This document shows positions 1 to 9,865 of a stretch of 64,000 bases of DNA, in pieces; the first letter of the stretch is position 1, and each line of letters starts with the position of its first letter. The translations under genes and the position numbers were made by a program. The notes beneath the pieces were generated by a model, which was given only the letters and a program-made list of their open reading frames with translations, had not been told where the DNA came from and did no database searches. Origin of the DNA: Uranotaenia lowii (lineage: Eukaryota; Arthropoda; Insecta; Diptera; Culicidae); NCBI RefSeq assembly GCF_029784155.1, contig NC_073692.1, positions 161,229,582-161,293,581 on the forward strand. Reading direction: 5' to 3'.

Positions 1-1526
1 AGTGGAGAAATAGTTTTAAGCATCAGATGCTGCTAAAAGTGATGTGGTAATGAAAGTGAAATTTAAAAGAAAAGTGTCTATGGAAATTAAGGGAAAGCGT
101 TTCCTACCAGGTCAAACTTCCGACGACCGAGGTTTTTCGGTCGTTAGAATACTGTGAAATTCCGAAGGATTTGATTTGTTCAGTGATGAGTAGCTGCTTA
201 GAAACGTGATCTGTGGGTTTTATGTCGGCAATACGTGAGGCGGTGAGATGCTGAGGATATTTAAAAAAAATAGTCCTTAAAAGTTGCATGCATCTCGGAA
301 TGCTTGGGGCGCAATTGAACGAGAAAAGAAAATCCATAACACGAATCACGGGGATGGTGCATTCATTTTCTGCTGTAGTGTCTAATTCAGTGGGCCTGGG
401 ATGTTGGATAGTGATTTGTGGGTGATTCGGGAACTGATACGGTGATGGAACTTGTGAGGTGAAAGATTATTGGCTTGTGGAAGGAAGGTTTTGTATGCAG
501 CCATTACGCGAAGTTCGGAACTCAAGCGTGGGTTTATGGCGTCGAAACATACAGCTAGTACAGTGACGCGTGCGCGGTCGCTAGGGCAACGGTTTAGGTT
601 GTATGCCGAGGAAAAATCATCGCTTGCTTCGACGGGCTCGCGAAAAGGGAATAGCGATAATTCTGAGGCGAGGTGGAAACAACTAGAAACTTGCAGATTT
701 GGTTCAATGAAAAAATGGCTGGTATTACAGAAAAAAGATAATATGCTATTTTTGGCTGATATTCTAAACTACAAAAGTCAAAGGCTCAGTGATTTGGGAA
801 GACGAAACCAAGAAAGGAAATTTTACCCGTTGTGTTTGGGGCTCTGTGACGACTGCAATTTTTCAAGGGTGCTTGTTGATAGTTAGTGGTGAGGATAGTG
901 ATTGAATGGATTTACATGAACGGATCTTTGGTGTTGTGGTTTAGCACGAAGCATGTTTGTTCGTGTTCCCCAGAGGCTAGCTAGGAGAGCGGCAATGTTT
1001 TGGAGATGAGAAACCCAATCCCGGTGAGAGGTTTCCATTACTACTCTTTTTATTTTAATATCAGTAATTTTTCCAAGCTTTATTCTGGATCAGGAGCTGG
1101 TTTAAACAGATAGCGATAATAAATTAGAGAATTTTCTTTGTTTTATTTTTAATAAATTGGATTCGTTTGACTTATTTTCCAAAAAGTTGTAATTAATGGT
1201 CAATTACTGATCTATTTGATTAACTCTTGCATCTAGTTTCAGACCTATGTTTCCAGCGTCGGTACTTTTAATTCGTTTTCATCTTCTGTTTCTCCGTGTT
1301 ATAAATATTTTAATATTAACCGCAAACCGATCAATACATTTCTGCAAAGACTGTGTATATAAGTTATTATTATAGAAGTCTGTTTTGTCTGTCATATTTT
1401 TCAAACAAATTAATTGAAAATTCTTTTGTTTGACTTTTTTCCAATTCTATTATGTTCGTTTATATTTTTTGCATGGCACAATAACAAAAGGCCGATATCA
1501 GAAAGACATTTATAATTGATGAAATG
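1..1526. other. Left flank, unrecognised
   Basis: The first kilobase is less AT-rich than most of the window; the rest grades into AT-rich DNA. Two open frames occur here, 104-349 on the minus strand (81 codons) and 470-886 on the plus strand (138 codons). Neither has a motif I recognise, and their lengths are not compelling. The stretch may be old repeat or unique intergenic DNA. It is the pre-insertion flank of the BEL element that starts at 1532. Confidence 0.4.
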
Positions 1527-1531
1527 ACTAC
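1527..1531. repeat. BEL target-site duplication, left copy
   Basis: ACTAC directly precedes the left LTR and is repeated at 9320-9324 directly after the right LTR. A 5-bp duplication is typical for BEL/Pao integrases. Joining the flanks restores an uninterrupted host site. Confidence 0.93.
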
Positions 1532-2114
1532 TGTTGGGTACCTGAATCCTTGGGATGGTTCTTCGATAGCTCAGGTTCGGGGCAGGCACCAACATCGACC
1601 AAGTGGGGATTTTGAGCAGTGGGTTTTTGTGCACTGTATTGCACTTAGCAGCAGCCACAGAATGTTCGGAGTTGTTCACGAAATAAGTTACACGGCGATT
1701 TAACAAACTCAACACACGTTTAATTACAGTAAATAATTTAATGACCACATTTTACATTTCAAAGAACAACTATTTAATTTCAACTAGTCTAACATTTATT
1801 ACATAAACTATTAGCTAAACAATTAACACAGATCCTAGTTCCTACTTCCAAGATTGGAGATGGCCCAATCGCAACTGCTTGATCATCTCCTCTGTTGACT
1901 ACCAGCATCCCGATGGCCTGGCTGTTGATCGACGTAGATGACGTCATAGGTCGTCGGGTCCAGTTGAGATGATCACTGCTATTCCGCTCTCTTATCAGTT
2001 TCTGTTATCGGCCTTCGCTTTATCCTTCACCGCGGTGGCTATCGGTTGATATCTCACGGGTGTGAGATGTGATATGGGAACCTTGGGGTGATATGTCCAC
2101 TTCGCTCCCCAACA
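1532..2114 (-). repeat. 3' LTR of BEL/Pao element (left in window)
   Basis: 583 bp bounded by the inverted ends TGTTGGG and CCCAACA. I see no difference from the LTR at 8737-9319. Read on the minus strand it contains AATAAA (complement of 1795-1800), a possible polyadenylation signal. The apparent open frame at 1410-1748 is just LTR sequence and is repeated at 8714-8953. Confidence 0.96.
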
Positions 2115-2130
2115 TCCTCACCCACCCAGA
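2115..2130 (-). other. Polypurine tract candidate
   Basis: Immediately inside the 3' LTR the minus strand reads TCTGGGTGGGTGAGGA. It is G-rich but interrupted by T, and it occupies the position expected for plus-strand DNA priming. Confidence 0.6.
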
Positions 2131-2199
2131 AATGCAGTTTCTGAAAAATAGAAAAAAGAAAACCTCTTCGGGCGGGATGGGGATGGATTCCGGGATGGA

Positions 2200-5100
2200 C
2201 TATGGTTGAATCTGCTTTGACTCCTCCGATGGTGTTGGGTGACCCGTTTCCTCGAATTTCGGTAATATGCAGACTCTCTCGATCGGCCGTGTTAATAATC
2301 CATTCGCAGTCCTGATGGTCACGACTCGTATTACACCGTCCTCACCTGGGTGTACCTTAACGATTCGTCCCATCTTCCAGTGAATCGGTTGTTTGTTGTC
2401 ATCGCAAATGATGACAAGCTCATCAACAGCTATCGGTGTGGATGGTCGCCAACGTTTCACTCGGGCCTGGAGCTGGCACAAGTACTCGCGTTTCCATCGG
2501 ATCCAGAATTGTTTTCGTTGCTGCTGGATTTGCTGCCAATAATTTAGCCGATTTATCGGAATTCCGTCGTGATCTGGTTCGGGTGGTGCTCTCAATGAAG
2601 ACCCGACCAAGAAGTGTCCCGGAGTGAGAGCTTCCAGATCGTTCGGATCGTCAGAAAGTGGTGTGATGGGTCTCGAGTTCAGACATGCTTCAATCTGAAC
2701 GAGAAGAGTTTGCATGTCCTCGATCGACTTTGGTGTGTCTCCGATGACCCGCAGCATATGATGTTTGGCCGATCTAACCGCGGCCTCCCAAAGACCGCCA
2801 AAATGTGGACCACCAGGTGGGTTAAAGTGCCAATTGATTCCTTCCGAATCACAAAACTTGGTTATGTGATCCCGATGTTGTTGTGATTTCAGCTGCTGTA
2901 GGAATTCCCGCATCTTGTTTCGTGCCCCGACGAAGTTTGTTCCGTTATCGGAAAACAGATCTGAGCACATAGATCGTCGTCCGATGAATCTCCTCAGTGC
3001 CTGCAAAAAACGATCGGTGGACAAATCCGACACCAACTCCATATGGACCGCCTTAGTGCAGAGGCAAATAAAAATAGCTACATACGCCTTAGTAGCTGTT
3101 CTCCGAGGGCCTGGTCGAATGTAAATAGGGCCAAAATAATCAACCCCAGTTTTCGAAAATGGACGAGAGATGGTAACCCTAGATGCCGGAAGATCACCCA
3201 TGAATTGCTGAACCGGTTTCGGTTTGGCTCGGAAGCATTTGTGGCATTGGTGTACGATCTGCTTGACGATGTTTCTCCCTCCCAAAGGCCAGAACCGAAG
3301 GCGAATGTTGCTGAGCATCAGCTGAGGACCCGCATGAAGCAGCCGAAGATGATATTGCTCGAGGATCATTCTGGTGAGCCGATGTCGCGCTGGTAGCACG
3401 ATGGGGTGCTTTGAGTCTTCTGCTTCTTCCGATTTGCTGAGTCGTCCACCAATCCGAATCAGGCCACTCTCAGAAACGAACGGATGAAACCAACGCAGCT
3501 TGGAACTCCTAAGAACAGTTCCATCCTTGGTGAGTGTTTTAAGCTCTTCAGCAAATGATTCTTGCTGAACACTTCGAATAATTCGGATTTCTGCTTCTTT
3601 CAGCTCTCCCAAAGTGAGTGGTCCGCGCACCGTCTGCTGAGTAGATTTTCTCAAAATATTAATTAGACGAAGCCATATAGCTGTGCTTCGTAGGAGTTCG
3701 TTGTAGGATGAAAACTTGGCAATAAAAAACTCGTTAAAGTCCCCCTTCTGGGCGCATGCAGCTGCATGGGCAGTTCGGCGCCTTTCCTCATCTCCTTCCT
3801 CGCTCCTCACATCCATTGATTTTGGCCAATTTTCAGCTTCCTTTTCCAACCATGGTGGACCATTCCACCATAAACGATTATACATGAGCTCATCCGGTGT
3901 GATTCCTCGCGAGATGAGATCCGCTGGGTTGTCCGATCCTGGAACGTGACGCCATTCACATCCCTCAGTTAAATTTTGAATTTTGGCCACCCTGTTGGCC
4001 ACGTAGGTTGACCATGTGCTTGGTGTCGCTTGAAGCCAGCGCCAAACGCATGTTGAGTCGGTCCAGAAGTAAGTCGATGCGTTTAAATTGAGAGCATGTT
4101 TTACCTTGTCGTACAGTTCAGCAGCATGGAGAGCGCCAGCCAATTCCAGCCGAGGAATTGATTGACACCGTAAAGGGGAGACTCTAGATTTGGAGGTAAG
4201 TATTCTGGTGAGAGTCTGTCCTTCAGCGTTAGTACTCCGGAGGTACAAGCAGGTTCCGTAAGCCTTCTGAGATGCGTCGGAGAAGCAGTGAATTTCCACA
4301 TTCACCGCGTTGGGAATTATGACGCATCGATTGATCCGCAGTTGATTGAGGAGAGGAAGTTGTGAATGGAACCATTTCCATTCCTCACCCACCGTCGATG
4401 GTAGGGGCTCGTCCCAGCCCAAGCATTCGTCTTGATTGTTTTTTAGAGTCCATAGAAGCTGCATGAAAATTTTAGCCTTGACGATTGTTGCTCCTATCAG
4501 ACCAAGAGGATCAAAGAGGGTAGCGATAATTGATAACACGCGCCGTTTGGTAAGTATGTCGTTCGATTCAATAGCAGGAATTTCGAAGCGGAAGCGGAGC
4601 TCATCAGTAATGGGCAACCAAGTTAGTCCCAATGTGTTGACCGATGGATCCGGATCAAGAATAATGCCCTTTTCAATTCGAATTGCCAAATCATCATCCG
4701 AAAGTCCAACCAGCGCTTCTAAGCAGTTCGAGGCGTGCTTGCGTAGCCGAAATCCTCCACAGGCTGTGAGATCTACCAGTTGCTTCCTGAGTATCGTTGC
4801 CTCCTCCACCGTGTCCGCCCCGCTGATTACGTCGTCCATATATGTGTCCTCTCTGAGAGCCTTAGCTGCCAATGGGTAAGTATGCTGCTCATCTTCCGCT
4901 AGCCACTGAAGGGTACGCGTGGCCAGGAATGGTGCTGGTTTCGTGCCATATGTTACGGTGTTTAGCTCGTAGGTGGAAACTTCTTCTAGTGGCGATTCTC
5001 TCCAAAGAATTGACTGAAGAGGTTTGTCCTCCGAGAGTATATTTATCTGACGGAACATTTTCTCAATGTCCGAAACCAACATGAACTGTCTGGTACGCGA

Positions 5101-7506
5101 ACGTAGAATGATGGAGCGTAAATCCTGCTGTACGACCGGCCCAACAAGAAGGGTGTCGTTTAGAGAGATACCGGAAGCCGTCTTACAGGAAGCGTCGAAC
5201 ACTACTCTCAGTTTGGTCGTGGTGCTCGATGATTTGATCACCGGATGGTGAGGTAGGTAACATCTCTTGACTGCAGCGTGGGTTTCAACCTTCTTCATGT
5301 GGCCCATTTCCTCGTACTCGCGCATGAACATGGCGTACTGCTTGTGTAGTTCCTCGTCGCGTGCCAATCGACGTTCGGTTGCGTAGAGGCGCCTCAGAGC
5401 GATTTCTCTTGATTCACCTAGGGTTTTCAGTTTTGATTCATCCTTGGGTAAGCCGACACAGTAGCGACCGCCTGGTTCTCGTACGATGGTTTTGCAGAAC
5501 ATTTCCTCGCAACGTGATTCTTCAGGTGAGTAGTTGTTAGGAAATTCAATTTCTTCGCTGGACCAAAAGCGAGAAATCAAAGCGTCTAAGTTCTCAGTAG
5601 TCGACACGTTGCAGTTGATGCGTAGAGGCTGACTTGGATTTGAATTACCACCGCTGATTACCCATCCGAAGACCGACTCGTTTAGTGATGGTAAGTTGTC
5701 GCCTAATGAAAGTTTTCGACCCGTAGAGAAGAAATCGAAAAATGCCTCTATTCCTAGGACCACATCGACGCTCGACGAGAAACAAAATGTAGGGTCAGCC
5801 AGCTCTATACCTTCCGGGAAATTCCATCCTTGTGTGTTGACGTTGGCCGTGGGAAGATTGACGGTAACCTTGGGTAGAACTAGGAAGCTCATGGTGCGTT
5901 TGAAATCGGTTGTTCGGGATCGAACGATAGCGTTAACCTTTTGCCTTACTCTCGTGCCTGTTTGCCCAATTCCCAGAATAGAGATCTCCACCTTTTGTCG
6001 CGGAACCTGAAGCAGTTGATTCATTCGTTCGGAGAGGAAGTTGCTCTCAGAACCCGAGTCTAAGAGTGCGCGTGCCGGAAATTGATTGCCCTCGTCGTCT
6101 TGAAGTAGGATTACTGCCGTAGCCAATTGAACCTGTGATGAAAACCGTTGCGATGCAGTGTTAGCCGTAGAATCAGAAGCCGCCAAGTTGGCTGTCTGAT
6201 TTTGGATAACGTGTAATCCTTCCGCTTCCTCTCGCCTCCTTGGTTGTTCCCTTGACGCCTGCCTTGCCTCCCCATCGGATTTAAAACAGACCATCGAATG
6301 ATGCCGAGCCTTGCAATAACGACATGAGAATTTGGATTGACAATCCTTCGCCTGATGACCTGACCGGAAACAGTTCCTGCAGAGCGCGTGTGAGCGAATC
6401 AAAGCTTCCCTATCTGCTACCTTAAGCCTTTGAAAAGTCGAGCATGTGTAAAGTGGATGATGTGCGTTACATGCAACACATTGCTTCCCAGAGAATTGGA
6501 CGGCGTTGTGACTAATTCTTGGCAGCAATCTTGGTCGCGATGGATTGTTGACCTGCTGAGGTCCCCTTGGTTCAGTTTGTTTGGTGGGTAGTGCTTCCAG
6601 CACCCGGATGCGACGTTGAAGGAATTCCAATAACTCCTTAATGGTATCCTGTTCGTTTGATGACGATTGTTCTTCCCAGCCACGCCTTGTGGTTGAGTCA
6701 AGCCGAGAAGTTAGTAAATTAACCAAAAGGAGATCTTTATATTCGGTTGGCTGAACGATTTGGTCTAAAGTTTGGATTATGCGTTCAAAGGATTCAAATA
6801 GCAAATGCAATTCCGAAGCGTTTTCCTTATTGAGGGTGGGAAGAATGAATAGCGATAAAACCTGGCGTTTCTTCAGATGTTTGTTGTTGTTGTATCTGCG
6901 CAAAAGTGTATCCCAAGCAATTTGATAATTGGCTCTGGTGATTTGAAGAGAGTCAATTAAATTTTTGGGTTCCCCTTGGAGGCAGCCCTTGAGGTAGTGG
7001 AACTTTTCCACTTCGGGAAGGTCCGTTTTCCAATGGATGAGTGACGTGAAAAGGTCTCGAAAGCTGAGCCACTCATCGATATCCCCGTTAAAAGTTTGGA
7101 GTTTGATTTGCGGTAGGCGCACATGGTCTAGCGAATGATGAGCAACCGTTTCGTTTGCACGAGCAGATTGGTCATGACCAGATAGTTCCTGCTTCATCTT
7201 CATCTTCTCCATGAGAAAAGATTTGGCATGGTAGAATTTATCGCTGAATTCGAGTCGTTCGTTTTCGTACGCATCGTCTTGCGCACAATATTCCTCATGA
7301 GATATTATAGCAATTATAGTCTCATTAAAACTCTCCCACAGACCATCAAGTTTTTCGAGCCGAACTTCGATTGAGCTGGCCGAACAATCCTCGTTAAACT
7401 TCTCCACAAATCTCCATATATCGTTAAAATTGCATCGAATAACATTATATTTAGTAGTGAGCACCTCGAGAGGCACTGGGGCAACCTTCTTCGATGCTGC
7501 AGGCAT
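2200..7506 (-). CDS. BEL/Pao Gag-Pol polyprotein
   Basis: An uninterrupted 1768-residue frame, full length for the superfamily. Domains in order: an N-terminal gag region with a DUF1759-like segment (about 130-300); three zinc-knuckle-like clusters (Cys343-Cys355, the canonical CX2CX4HX4C at 376-389, and 395-407); a retropepsin with LLDSGS (Asp483); a reverse transcriptase (about 740-930) with Asp813 in VSDIEKMF and YMDD at 889-892; a Pao-type connection; an RNase H-like domain (Asp1077 in FSDAS, Glu1121 in RLELAG, Asp1150 in WTDST); an integrase with HHCC zinc binding (His1386, His1391, Cys1421, Cys1424) and a catalytic D,D,E triad (Asp1456 in VDYFGP, Asp1520 in FSDNGTNF, Glu1574 in LWEAAV); and a C-terminal DUF5641-like region (about 1655-1750). 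The start at 7506 is the first ATG of the frame and lies beyond the leader. Gag, protease and polymerase share one frame, as is usual for BEL. No catalytic residue is missing and no stop interrupts it. Confidence 0.96.
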   Translation of the reverse strand: MPAASKKVAPVPLEVLTTKYNVIRCNFNDIWRFVEKFNEDCSASSIEVRLEKLDGLWESFNETIIAIISHEEYCAQDDAYENERLEFSDKFYHAKSFLMEKMKMKQELSGHDQSARANETVAHHSLDHVRLPQIKLQTFNGDIDEWLSFRDLFTSLIHWKTDLPEVEKFHYLKGCLQGEPKNLIDSLQITRANYQIAWDTLLRRYNNNKHLKKRQVLSLFILPTLNKENASELHLLFESFERIIQTLDQIVQPTEYKDLLLVNLLTSRLDSTTRRGWEEQSSSNEQDTIKELLEFLQRRIRVLEALPTKQTEPRGPQQVNNPSRPRLLPRISHNAVQFSGKQCVACNAHHPLYTCSTFQRLKVADREALIRSHALCRNCFRSGHQAKDCQSKFSCRYCKARHHSMVCFKSDGEARQASREQPRRREEAEGLHVIQNQTANLAASDSTANTASQRFSSQVQLATAVILLQDDEGNQFPARALLDSGSESNFLSERMNQLLQVPRQKVEISILGIGQTGTRVRQKVNAIVRSRTTDFKRTMSFLVLPKVTVNLPTANVNTQGWNFPEGIELADPTFCFSSSVDVVLGIEAFFDFFSTGRKLSLGDNLPSLNESVFGWVISGGNSNPSQPLRINCNVSTTENLDALISRFWSSEEIEFPNNYSPEESRCEEMFCKTIVREPGGRYCVGLPKDESKLKTLGESREIALRRLYATERRLARDEELHKQYAMFMREYEEMGHMKKVETHAAVKRCYLPHHPVIKSSSTTTKLRVVFDASCKTASGISLNDTLLVGPVVQQDLRSIILRSRTRQFMLVSDIEKMFRQINILSEDKPLQSILWRESPLEEVSTYELNTVTYGTKPAPFLATRTLQWLAEDEQHTYPLAAKALREDTYMDDVISGADTVEEATILRKQLVDLTACGGFRLRKHASNCLEALVGLSDDDLAIRIEKGIILDPDPSVNTLGLTWLPITDELRFRFEIPAIESNDILTKRRVLSIIATLFDPLGLIGATIVKAKIFMQLLWTLKNNQDECLGWDEPLPSTVGEEWKWFHSQLPLLNQLRINRCVIIPNAVNVEIHCFSDASQKAYGTCLYLRSTNAEGQTLTRILTSKSRVSPLRCQSIPRLELAGALHAAELYDKVKHALNLNASTYFWTDSTCVWRWLQATPSTWSTYVANRVAKIQNLTEGCEWRHVPGSDNPADLISRGITPDELMYNRLWWNGPPWLEKEAENWPKSMDVRSEEGDEERRRTAHAAACAQKGDFNEFFIAKFSSYNELLRSTAIWLRLINILRKSTQQTVRGPLTLGELKEAEIRIIRSVQQESFAEELKTLTKDGTVLRSSKLRWFHPFVSESGLIRIGGRLSKSEEAEDSKHPIVLPARHRLTRMILEQYHLRLLHAGPQLMLSNIRLRFWPLGGRNIVKQIVHQCHKCFRAKPKPVQQFMGDLPASRVTISRPFSKTGVDYFGPIYIRPGPRRTATKAYVAIFICLCTKAVHMELVSDLSTDRFLQALRRFIGRRSMCSDLFSDNGTNFVGARNKMREFLQQLKSQQHRDHITKFCDSEGINWHFNPPGGPHFGGLWEAAVRSAKHHMLRVIGDTPKSIEDMQTLLVQIEACLNSRPITPLSDDPNDLEALTPGHFLVGSSLRAPPEPDHDGIPINRLNYWQQIQQQRKQFWIRWKREYLCQLQARVKRWRPSTPIAVDELVIICDDNKQPIHWKMGRIVKVHPGEDGVIRVVTIRTANGLLTRPIERVCILPKFEETGHPTPSEESKQIQP

Positions 7507-7623
7507 TGTAGTTCGCTGTGTCGACGATTTTTACTCGCTGATTAACTGGCACGACGTTCGGTTCCGCTCGTAGAAATTTCGGGAAATGGTGAAAGGAATG
7601 ATGTAGTCTCCAGAATATTCAAC

Positions 7624-8290
7624 TTCGGCTGACATATACTGTGCAGCTTACCTACGAAACTATTAACGGCGCAAAACAACGTACTGTCTCAAAAAATCAG
7701 CGTGGAACGTCCTTAGCAATCGTCGGCTCAAACTCAGGCAGAATGTGTGGCGAGGGTTGTAGGAAGGGGGGATGACCATGTAGTACCAAACTAATAAAGC
7801 TTCGACTGGGCATATACTGCAAAGCTTACCTAGAAGACTATTTATTGCGACCAACTTCCAGAAAGCAATGAAGACTTCAGCCAAAAAGAGTTGCCTCAGC
7901 AGGCAACACAGGGATGCGGTGTGTAGTGATTCGAAGAGGTTTTAATTTTAATTTAATTTGTGTATATTCTGCAAGCTTCGGTGACATATACTAGTGTTGT
8001 GATTAATTTATCACTCACCTGAGAAACCTTTAATGGCGCCTCCTCTTCGTCTCAGCACACCAGCGGATTTCCTCAAAAATTGTGCACCCTAGTGCAGCCA
8101 GTCTTCGAAGAACAGTGGTGGGCACCGCCAATCGTTTTTCGGATAGTTGATCGTTGATGATGATTGTGCTCCAGTAGCACGAAAGGCAGGATGAGATGTC
8201 GAAATAGGGTGTTAGAATCGATCTGGTTTGCTTCGACTGGACATATACTGAACATGTGTAATAATTTATTTACCTTACAAAACAGGTGAA
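7624..8290 (-). repeat. Four diverged copies of a donor-like leader motif
   Basis: CATATACT (plus strand) occurs at 7633, 7811, 7985 and 8242, each next to a TTCG(G/A) string and followed within about 30 bases by (C/T)TTACCT or CTCACCT. On the coding (minus) strand each block reads AGGTAAG-like or AGGTGAG-like, then AGTATATG. That looks like a 5' splice site followed by a fixed tail. The first two spacings are 178 and 174 bp, the last 257 bp, so the leader appears to have grown by old tandem duplication. Confidence 0.6.
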
Positions 8291-8424
8291 TCCGCAGGTT
8301 CAGTGTCCAGATCGAAAATCCAAAACCAGATTCCAACCGACCGATGAAGAATTGTTCCAACTCCCGATGATGATGAAGCACCCAATCAGCAGTGTGATGG
8401 TTTCACAATAGCACCTTCAGTTGC

Positions 8425-8550
8425 GATGGCGCCAACGCGTGGATGATGCGACGCCAACTTGGAGTTGATATGGCGACGAAAATTGTTTACAATAGCGCCG
8501 CTCAAGTAGAATGGCGCCCAGACGGAGATGATGCGACGCCAACTCGGCAG
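8425..8550. repeat. 85-bp direct repeat in BEL leader
   Basis: GATGATGCGACGCCAACT occurs at 8442 and again at 8527, an 85-bp period, with related GATGGCGCC/AATGGCGCC text before each copy. Further weak relatives (GATGGCGTCGAGA) follow. Confidence 0.65.
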
Positions 8551-8715
8551 TGCGATGGCGTCGAGAGTGATGAACAATACCGCCGTGCAGCAGGTGCAAT
8601 GGCGATAGGGTATTGTAACCGTTGACGAAAAGCGCCCTATGCGCTTTTGAATTTACCGGGACGTAGGATGGATCTGGTGGCGATTCCGGATGTTCCTGAG
8701 CTGTGTCAGGTCCTC

Positions 8716-8733
8716 ATCCGGTTCGAAGGACCA
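8716..8733 (-). other. Primer-binding site of BEL element
   Basis: Three bases inside the 5' LTR the minus strand reads TGGTCCTTCGAACCGGAT, starting with the TGG that pairs with a tRNA CCA end. I cannot name the primer tRNA from the sequence. Confidence 0.7.
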
Positions 8734-8736
8734 AAA

Positions 8737-9319
8737 TGTTGGGTACCTGAATCCTTGGGATGGTTCTTCGATAGCTCAGGTTCGGGGCAGGCACCAACAT
8801 CGACCAAGTGGGGATTTTGAGCAGTGGGTTTTTGTGCACTGTATTGCACTTAGCAGCAGCCACAGAATGTTCGGAGTTGTTCACGAAATAAGTTACACGG
8901 CGATTTAACAAACTCAACACACGTTTAATTACAGTAAATAATTTAATGACCACATTTTACATTTCAAAGAACAACTATTTAATTTCAACTAGTCTAACAT
9001 TTATTACATAAACTATTAGCTAAACAATTAACACAGATCCTAGTTCCTACTTCCAAGATTGGAGATGGCCCAATCGCAACTGCTTGATCATCTCCTCTGT
9101 TGACTACCAGCATCCCGATGGCCTGGCTGTTGATCGACGTAGATGACGTCATAGGTCGTCGGGTCCAGTTGAGATGATCACTGCTATTCCGCTCTCTTAT
9201 CAGTTTCTGTTATCGGCCTTCGCTTTATCCTTCACCGCGGTGGCTATCGGTTGATATCTCACGGGTGTGAGATGTGATATGGGAACCTTGGGGTGATATG
9301 TCCACTTCGCTCCCCAACA
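8737..9319 (-). repeat. 5' LTR of BEL/Pao element (right in window)
   Basis: 583 bp, read as identical to 1532-2114. In element orientation this is the promoter-bearing LTR. It ends at 9319 and is followed by the ACTAC duplication at 9320-9324. Confidence 0.96.
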
Positions 9320-9489
9320 ACTACCATTGATGACTAACTGGACGGTTGCAAAGATATCAAGGTGTTTTTAGTATTTAAATGAATCAAACATAAACTAAAT
9401 ACAGGGTGCTAAGTTTATCAGGGCAATAGCTATAACACTACTACTGGCAAGGATGGATGTTGAGTATGAACAGGTAAGAGATTAACGAA

Positions 9490-9865
9490 GAGGTAAGATT
9501 GTATATTTTTTTAACTGTTTCATTCATTAAATAAATTATTTTTGAACGGCCAATCAGTTGCCAGCTGGGCAGGTATCTACACGTATGCGGAATACCTGTT
9601 GAAGATTCATAACACTAGAAATGTTATTAATTTTATACGGTTGCGAAACTGATTGTATCGTTCTACAAAAAACTCATACACGTAACACTCATAACATAAC
9701 AGTTCATACGAAGCCATGGTGTCGGGTATGTGGTTGTTTGCATTGTAGATAGGCCGATCAATTGATCTAAAGAATGTAAATAAGCGCATACGTTGGCGGA
9801 ACTGCGGTGAATCCGTGCACCCATGGTGGATTATCTACATACATACATACATACATTAAATGAAC
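9490..9865 (+). mobile_element. SINE tail, 5'-truncated copy
   Basis: Matches 37870-38108 over GCCAGCTGG(G/C)CAGGTAT, ACGAAGCCATGG, and AACTGCGGTGAATCCGTGCA followed by CCCATGGTGG. It ends in an (ACAT)n/(ACATAC)n tract at 9838-9856. The tRNA-like head present in the 37755 copy is not visible here, so the copy is truncated or has decayed at the 5' side. Confidence 0.7.

Larger units (their letters stand above)
7507..8715 (-). other. BEL/Pao 5' leader with internal repeats
   Basis: Roughly 1.2 kb between the primer-binding site and the gag start. The short frames here do not resemble known proteins. The leader carries four copies of one motif block and, near its beginning, an 85-bp duplicated unit; both are listed separately. 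It probably contains packaging and splicing signals, which is inference. Confidence 0.7.
1532..9319 (-). mobile_element. Complete BEL/Pao LTR retrotransposon
   Basis: A 7788-bp element lies in minus orientation. Two 583-bp LTRs (1532-2114 and 8737-9319) begin TGTTGGG and end CCCAACA, and read as identical when compared by eye. The element is flanked on both sides by the 5-bp duplication ACTAC (1527-1531 and 9320-9324). Inside are a primer-binding site next to the 5' LTR, a ~1.2-kb leader, one long gag-pol frame and a purine-rich tract next to the 3' LTR. There is no room for an envelope gene between the stop of gag-pol (2200) and the 3' LTR. Identical LTRs plus an uninterrupted frame imply a very recent insertion that may still be mobile. 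The superfamily call rests on the order protease, reverse transcriptase, RNase H, integrase together with the Pao-type domain style of the protein. Confidence 0.97.

Noticed and set aside
1410..1748. 112-codon minus-strand frame
   Set aside because: It lies mostly inside the 3' LTR of the BEL element and recurs at 8714-8953 in the other LTR, so it is LTR sequence and not a gene.
2350..6010. Several plus-strand frames of 60-147 codons
   Set aside because: They are antisense shadows of the BEL gag-pol, with no independent motifs.
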